Assembly (NCBI GenBank): GCA_025451425.1
Contig: JANWKK010000150.1
Span: forward strand, 1-10,240
From: Gemmatimonadaceae bacterium
GTDB lineage: Bacteria; Gemmatimonadota; Gemmatimonadetes; Gemmatimonadales; Gemmatimonadaceae
DNA length: 10,240 nucleotides
Direction: 5' to 3'
The stretch's first letter is position 1; each line of letters starts with the position of its first letter. This document shows, in pieces, positions 6,375 through 10,240 of the stretch. Below the pieces are notes generated by a model. The model had not been told where the DNA came from, made no database searches, and saw only the letters and a list, made by a program, of their open reading frames with translations. The position numbers and the translations under genes are program-made.

Positions 6375-9245
6375 CTACGGTCTTGGAGCGGAGCCTACCG
6401 CCGCACTGGGTGGGCCGTATCGATTGCTAGACGCCACGCGCCGAGCGGACGATGCACCTTTCGTATAGGTACTGCAATCGGGAAGATTGATTGCGTTTAC
6501 AGAGTCAAGCATGAAACCGGTAGAGGTGCTGCGATATTCTGTCGCGCACGTATAGCCGGACAGTCCTTGTGTTTCGACGTCCGCGACGAGCTCAGTGCCG
6601 TCCTCGGACACGGCTAGCGAGGTTGCATTGCCATTGGGAAGTGAGAATAGCAGAGTCGGCGTGCCGCCCTGCATCGGCGCCTTATAGACCCTTACTCCGA
6701 CATAACCCTTCGTGAACTCAGCCATGTAAATCGCGTCGCCCGTCGGTGAGTAAGACTCCGCCCAAGCGACGACTAGACTGTCCGGAACTGTGCCAAGTGT
6801 TCGAAAGCGAGTAGTTAGCGTCGTGTCCAGGACGACTATTGTTGCGGCGCCATGGGAGTCAAGAACGATCGACGGGACGCTATCACCGCCGTGAGATCGT
6901 GAATCGCTACGAGGATCGAAAAGACGGTAGTAGTTAGAGTATGAGCGAGACGACCCCGTCAGCGAAAATTCGTTGACAGGACCTGGCGGACCGCCAGTCC
7001 ATTGCCCATTCGCATAGTACAGCGATACCGAATCATAAACCGAAGAATGCGGAACATTTATGTCGATTCGTCTTCCGCCATGATACGTGACGACGTTCTC
7101 GGGGCTTCCGACGGTCGATGTATAAATTGTATCGACGAGTGATGGGGTACGGCGGACAACGACGCTATTGCCCGCGACCCAGACTCGATTGCGACATACC
7201 GGCGCGCCCTGTCGCTTCGCGGCCAACACGAGCGGTTTATACAGACTGAGAAGCCTGTACGTCCCGGCCATTCGTGGTGTTGTACTTCCGAAGGCCATGT
7301 TGCTGTCGGCGCCAGCAAGGATAAGCTGCTTGAGCTCTGGAGCACCATGGCCGGCAACAGGGGCGCCGAGCGTAGAATCAAACGAAACGAGCAGACCCGC
7401 GGCGGCCGCGACTAACGGGGCGGAGAGTGATGTTCCCGACGCCGAGTCCGGAGAGTCATCCACTTTGAGCCCGTACACACCCTGCCCAGGGGCCATGATA
7501 TCGACGTAGGAGTGGCCGCCGGAATTCGCCCCTGAGAATTTTGCGACCGCCCGAGTTTGCGTCGACGCTCCAACAACGATCACAGTGTCGTGAAGTGAGT
7601 CGGCTATTCTGGGAAGAATGCTCCACCAAGAGTCGGTCGTACCATTCGCTCCTGGCTGATTGAAGTTGCCGGCTGCGATCACAATCAGAGGCAGAGCCGT
7701 GACGTGAAAGTCGGCCTGCCCTTGCCGAATACCGTTCTTAAACTGGTTAAACGTGGTCAGGGCAATCGGTGCATCAGATCCAAAACTGCCAGGGTTTCGG
7801 TATGTATGGTCGCTATTAAAGTACTCCTGACCAACAGACATGTTGACCACGCGAGCGCCTTTCGATGCAAGTTCGCCTATGAAATATCCTGCCCAGTACG
7901 GGTCGAAACCCAGTCGTACGTGGCCGGAAATAGTATCGAGGGCAGGGTTGCGCGCGAGAATTGTTGCATTCCACATGGCGCCGGTGATGCCGATACTGTT
8001 GTTTCCGCGAGCTGCCATAATCGCACTCACCAGCGTCGCGTGATGGTTGGTGTCCAACGGAGAGACGAAGGCAGCGCTAGCACTAAAATTTCCGACCAGA
8101 TCAGTGACTGCATGAAAGCCGTTGTCTATCACTCCGACCTTCGTCGCATAGCTGCCAGTGCTGCAGCCCCAAGCGTAAGGTGCGTCAATCGATTCAAGTG
8201 ACCACTTCTTCCCGCCGGCATCGGTGCTATCCGGATTGAGACTCCACCGCGAAAAGTCCGCACCATCATTTGGCTTGAGGTAAAGTTCGCCGAGCAGCGA
8301 CCAGACTCCAGCGGCCGCCACTTGCGGGAGATTTTGAAGTGCCGTACTGGCCGACATCACCCCACTTCCGGTTCCGTCGTCCGGTACCTGCACGACGTAG
8401 AATCCGCCCGCGCCATCGAGAGCGCGCCATCCGCCGACCACCGATCCGTTCACCAGGGCGACGGCGAGTTGGCGATCCGCAAGCGTGGCCGATGGCTTGA
8501 AGAAAATACGAATGACTCGTTTGAAGTATTTGACGCCGATGACACTTCCTGCGGTTGGACCGCCAAGGTTCGTATCGGCCTGAACCCAATCGGGAATTGC
8601 GACCGGTGGAGTTGACGTTACCGTCTGCTCCGCGGGAAAATCGGTCGAGATGAGAATACTCATGCTAACGGCAGTAACTGTCTTAGGCACGTTGAACTTC
8701 CAAAGCTTGTTGCTCGTATAGCCAGCTGCCGTTACGATCTGATTGTAATTGAAATAAGGCTGATTTGGCGCAGTGAAATTGCCCGTTCCATCCGCGTTAG
8801 CGACACTCACTGTACCGGTCCCGGCTGTCGCGTGGAAATCTGTAATGAACACCTTCACGCCAGTTACGGTCGTTCCGTTCAGCGTGCCGATAGACTGCTT
8901 CAGCAGATTTTGCACATACGCCGTGAACTGCCACGTTTGGGCAACGGTGTCCTTCACCAGATTGTACGGATAGAACTGTGCGTAGCCGGGTACAGATCCG
9001 TAGATGACGCTCGCGCTCACGCCGGCCGGCACGCTGAGAGGCACGCTGCAGGAGACGCTGTTTCTCGCTCCATCCAGCGTGCAAGTGATCGCGAGCACCA
9101 CCGGCGGCCCTTCCTGTTCTCGAGCCGGAGCTGACCCTGGCGGATGATCCGCCGGGCGTTCGATATCGCGGCAAGCAAGTAACGCAGCAACTGAGCAGAC
9201 GAGGAGTAGCATTGCGCCTCCGAGATTACCTCGCACGTTACTCAT
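6375..9245 (-). CDS. Secreted S8 (subtilisin-like) serine protease lipoprotein with prodomain and propeller-like C-terminus
   Basis: The start is ATG 9245, preceded by GGAGG at 6 bases; an in-frame upstream start at 9323 lacks this and would bury the signal. The product has 956 residues. Residues 1-25 are a lipoprotein signal (AMLLLVCSVAALLAC, lipid-anchored Cys25). About 45-210 is a beta-rich domain I do not recognise. About 234-317 resembles a subtilase prodomain (KRVIRIFFKPSATLADRQLA, then FYVVQVPDDG). The catalytic domain is about 329-649: Asp374 in VGVIDNGF, His402 in NHHATLVSAI, oxyanion Asn527 in VIAAGNFN, Ser606 in SGTSLSAP. All catalytic residues are present, although the His motif departs from the usual HGTHVAG. 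After about 655 the chain contains repeated SPTGDAIYMAEF and AVSEDGTELV blades like beta-propeller repeats. It probably degrades proteins at the outer surface. It appears monocistronic, with its own hairpin terminator. Confidence 0.9.
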   Translation of the reverse strand: MSNVRGNLGGAMLLLVCSVAALLACRDIERPADHPPGSAPAREQEGPPVVLAITCTLDGARNSVSCSVPLSVPAGVSASVIYGSVPGYAQFYPYNLVKDTVAQTWQFTAYVQNLLKQSIGTLNGTTVTGVKVFITDFHATAGTGTVSVANADGTGNFTAPNQPYFNYNQIVTAAGYTSNKLWKFNVPKTVTAVSMSILISTDFPAEQTVTSTPPVAIPDWVQADTNLGGPTAGSVIGVKYFKRVIRIFFKPSATLADRQLAVALVNGSVVGGWRALDGAGGFYVVQVPDDGTGSGVMSASTALQNLPQVAAAGVWSLLGELYLKPNDGADFSRWSLNPDSTDAGGKKWSLESIDAPYAWGCSTGSYATKVGVIDNGFHAVTDLVGNFSASAAFVSPLDTNHHATLVSAIMAARGNNSIGITGAMWNATILARNPALDTISGHVRLGFDPYWAGYFIGELASKGARVVNMSVGQEYFNSDHTYRNPGSFGSDAPIALTTFNQFKNGIRQGQADFHVTALPLIVIAAGNFNQPGANGTTDSWWSILPRIADSLHDTVIVVGASTQTRAVAKFSGANSGGHSYVDIMAPGQGVYGLKVDDSPDSASGTSLSAPLVAAAAGLLVSFDSTLGAPVAGHGAPELKQLILAGADSNMAFGSTTPRMAGTYRLLSLYKPLVLAAKRQGAPVCRNRVWVAGNSVVVRRTPSLVDTIYTSTVGSPENVVTYHGGRRIDINVPHSSVYDSVSLYYANGQWTGGPPGPVNEFSLTGSSRSYSNYYRLFDPRSDSRSHGGDSVPSIVLDSHGAATIVVLDTTLTTRFRTLGTVPDSLVVAWAESYSPTGDAIYMAEFTKGYVGVRVYKAPMQGGTPTLLFSLPNGNATSLAVSEDGTELVADVETQGLSGYTCATEYRSTSTGFMLDSVNAINLPDCSTYTKGASSARRVASSNRYGPPSAAVGSAPRP

Positions 9246-9251
9246 CAAACG

Positions 9252-9256
9252 CCTCC
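9252..9256 (-). promoter_or_regulatory. Ribosome binding site that fixes the subtilase start
   Basis: GGAGG on the minus strand lies 6 bases before the ATG at 9245. It is the best Shine-Dalgarno sequence in the window and decides in favour of this start, which also places a lipoprotein signal peptide at the N-terminus. Confidence 0.85.
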
Positions 9257-9269
9257 GATACGAGGGGGC

Positions 9270-9321
9270 GCACGAACATACGTCGACGATATAAGAGGAC
9301 GACTCAGACGAGTGTTCGTGC
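9270..9321. repeat. 9-bp inverted repeat in the subtilase upstream region
   Basis: GCACGAACA (9270-9278) is repeated inverted as TGTTCGTGC (9313-9321), 34 bases apart. The interval contains an AT-rich TTATAT (minus strand, about 9290-9295) that could be a -10 element. The arrangement suits a regulator that binds on both sides of the promoter, or a leader hairpin. This is an inference from position and symmetry only. Confidence 0.35.
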
Positions 9322-9346
9322 ACGTCTTACAGTGACTAGCGACCAG

Positions 9347-9378
9347 ATGATACAGAAGTCACGTCAGCGCAGCGTCAA
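9347..9378 (-). promoter_or_regulatory. Possible sigma-70-like promoter of the subtilase gene
   Basis: The minus strand has TTGACG (9373-9378), close to a consensus -35, then TATCAT (9347-9352) as a possible -10. The spacing is 20 bases, longer than the ideal 17, so the assignment is weak. The site would lie about 100 bases before the start codon, placing the inverted repeat at 9270-9321 in the leader. Confidence 0.25.
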
Positions 9379-9405
9379 TCTTAGAGAGATTTAATTGTTA
9401 CTCGC

Positions 9406-9988
9406 CTACGCGAGCATGAAGGCGGGAATGAGACGATTGATCGCGCGAAGCCGCTCTTCGCGCTCCGTAAGTTTCTCCTGCATGCGCTGGAGGTATTGCG
9501 TTGCGGTCGCTTCCTGTATCAATGCCACTGCCTGAAATACACGGTGCGCGCACGCCAAGAGCTCGTCGCGGTTGCACGGTTCCTCGATGTCGTCGACGAT
9601 TTCTGAGAGGAATGTCAGCAGGATTCCGCCGAGAATCTCGTACTCCTTCAGGATCTCGTAGGCGTCAAAGCCCTGTGCGTGCCGGAGCGCGCCAAGTCGC
9701 TGGCCTTCGCGAGCACCGCGGCATCAGCTGATACAGCTTCGGCAGGATCCGCCAAGTAATCCGCGACCCCGTCGAGAAGAATCGGCACATGATCCAACAA
9801 GTCGTCGCTGGGGAAAATCCGGTTCGGATCCACGCTTACCCACGCACTGATGCGATGGACACGCCGGGAGCTTCGCCACATTTCTCGATGTCCAGCGACG
9901 CGGGTAGTTCGCGCAAAATCGCGGCGCGACGCTCCCGCGCTCCTGTTTCGACACTTCCTTGTCCGAGCCCGTACGTGTCGATCATCAT
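9406..9988 (-). pseudogene. Sensor histidine kinase N-terminal region, frameshifted and truncated
   Basis: Reading begins at ATG 9988, 14 bases after the stop of the preceding membrane-protein gene: MMIDTYGLGQGSVETGARER, then ILRELPASLD, ending at a TAA at 9836-9838. The sense then continues in a second frame, with NRIFPSDDLLDHVPILLDGV and ADYLADPAEAVSADAAVLA. One base is missing near 9709, and the third frame gives RLGALRHAQGFDAYEILKEY, EILGGILLTFLSEIVDDIEE, QEATATQYLQRMQEKLTERE and ERLRAINR before ending as LIPAFMLA at 9406. The LLDHVP..L and QGFD..E.L.EYE.L patterns are those of the RsbRD-type helical sensory domain found in front of some histidine kinases, followed by a coiled coil. The HisKA phospho-acceptor region (H-E-[IL]-K-N) that should come next is missing, as is the ATPase domain. 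Such a gene cannot make a kinase. The family name is inferred from pattern memory. Confidence 0.6.
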
Positions 9989-10002
9989 GATCTCACGCGG
10001 TC

Positions 10003-10240
10003 TCACACGTCGGCGAGCGTCAGCACCGCCAACGCGAACGGGAACATCAACGCGACCACGATTATCACGGTGTGGCTGGCCACGTTGGGATAGTCTCGTC
10101 GGACGCGCTGACGCCCCGGGCCAAAATAGGTATCGACGAAACGGTGACTCGGCTCATGGCGGCGTATCTGCCCGATCGCCGTCATGATAAATGCGCCAGA
10201 GTTGACCGCGATGCCGAAGTAGCCCAGGGACCAGGCCGGC
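10003..10240 (-). CDS. C-terminal end of an unrecognised membrane protein (runs off the right edge)
   Basis: The last 78 residues are visible. A membrane segment at about 3-22 (WSLGYFGIAVNSGAFIMTAI) is followed by a basic loop containing HRFVDTYFGPGRQRVRRDY and a second membrane segment at about 54-75 (HTVIIVVALMFPFALAVLTL). The chain ends LADV with TGA at 10003-10005. Codons favour G or C in the third position, as in the intact genes. I do not recognise the family. It lies 14 bases upstream of the broken sensor-kinase gene, so the two probably formed an operon. An internal ATG at 10185 exists, but the frame continues to the edge without a stop, so the gene most likely starts outside. Confidence 0.55.
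   Translation of the reverse strand, partial: PAWSLGYFGIAVNSGAFIMTAIGQIRRHEPSHRFVDTYFGPGRQRVRRDYPNVASHTVIIVVALMFPFALAVLTLADV

Noticed and set aside
9246..9323. Longer subtilase start at 9323 adding 26 residues
   Set aside because: It would put a polar, Cys-containing extension before the lipoprotein signal and lacks a ribosome binding site, whereas ATG 9245 has GGAGG at ideal spacing.
9789..10187. Plus-strand open frame of 132 codons at the right end
   Set aside because: It is rich in Arg, Ser and Pro with no domain signal and is antisense to the kinase remnant and membrane-protein end, which show family-like patterns.
1..10240. CRISPR array, insertion sequence or integrase gene
   Set aside because: No regularly spaced repeats, transposase DDE motifs, terminal inverted repeats or tyrosine-recombinase motifs were seen on either strand, despite the tRNA scar.

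Overview
The window looks like chromosomal DNA of a high-GC Gram-negative bacterium, most likely from Gemmatimonadota or a similar environmental phylum. This is inferred from gene content only: an orphan ADOP-type FtsX/MacB permease, an ECF sigma factor with a small membrane anti-sigma candidate, a FecR-type gene start, a large lipoprotein subtilase and an ADOP-rich style of gene order. No rRNA or other strict taxonomic marker is present. All convincing intact genes are on the minus strand.

Left flank (1-1102): the 5' end of a FecR-family anti-sigma gene runs off the left edge. Behind it lies the wreck of its expected ECF sigma partner, with two reading-frame breaks and a missing 5' end. A divergent wreck of an ImmA/IrrE peptidase gene follows. 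Next come a strong minus-strand terminator and, 8 bases from it, a 40-nt piece matching the 3' half of tRNA-Phe(GAA), starting exactly at the first anticodon base. This is the classic scar (attR) of an integrative element that recombined in the anticodon loop. By that reading, native chromosome lies to the left and element DNA, or what replaced it, to the right.

Centre (1272-5631): a short unrecognised gene with a frameshift is followed by a compact minus-strand cluster. Read in the direction of transcription it is an 840-aa ADOP permease, an 88-base gap with a perfect 14-bp palindrome, an ECF sigma factor, a one-TM putative anti-sigma and a one-TM Spy/CpxP-like protein. The last three overlap by a few bases and are almost certainly translationally coupled. 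They look like an envelope-stress sensing unit, and the permease could be part of the same response.

Right half (5632-10240): a 743-base gap without a convincing gene holds a plus-strand terminator with no known gene to serve and a minus-strand terminator for the next gene. That gene is a 956-aa lipoprotein subtilase (S8) with a complete catalytic triad, a prodomain and a propeller-like C-terminus. Upstream of it are an excellent ribosome binding site and an inverted repeat. Beyond that is a sensor-kinase pseudogene (two frame breaks, lost before the phospho-accepting His region) and the C-terminal end of a membrane protein cut by the right edge.

Overall, a few intact envelope-related genes are flanked by remarkably many decayed regulatory genes and one tRNA-derived integration scar.
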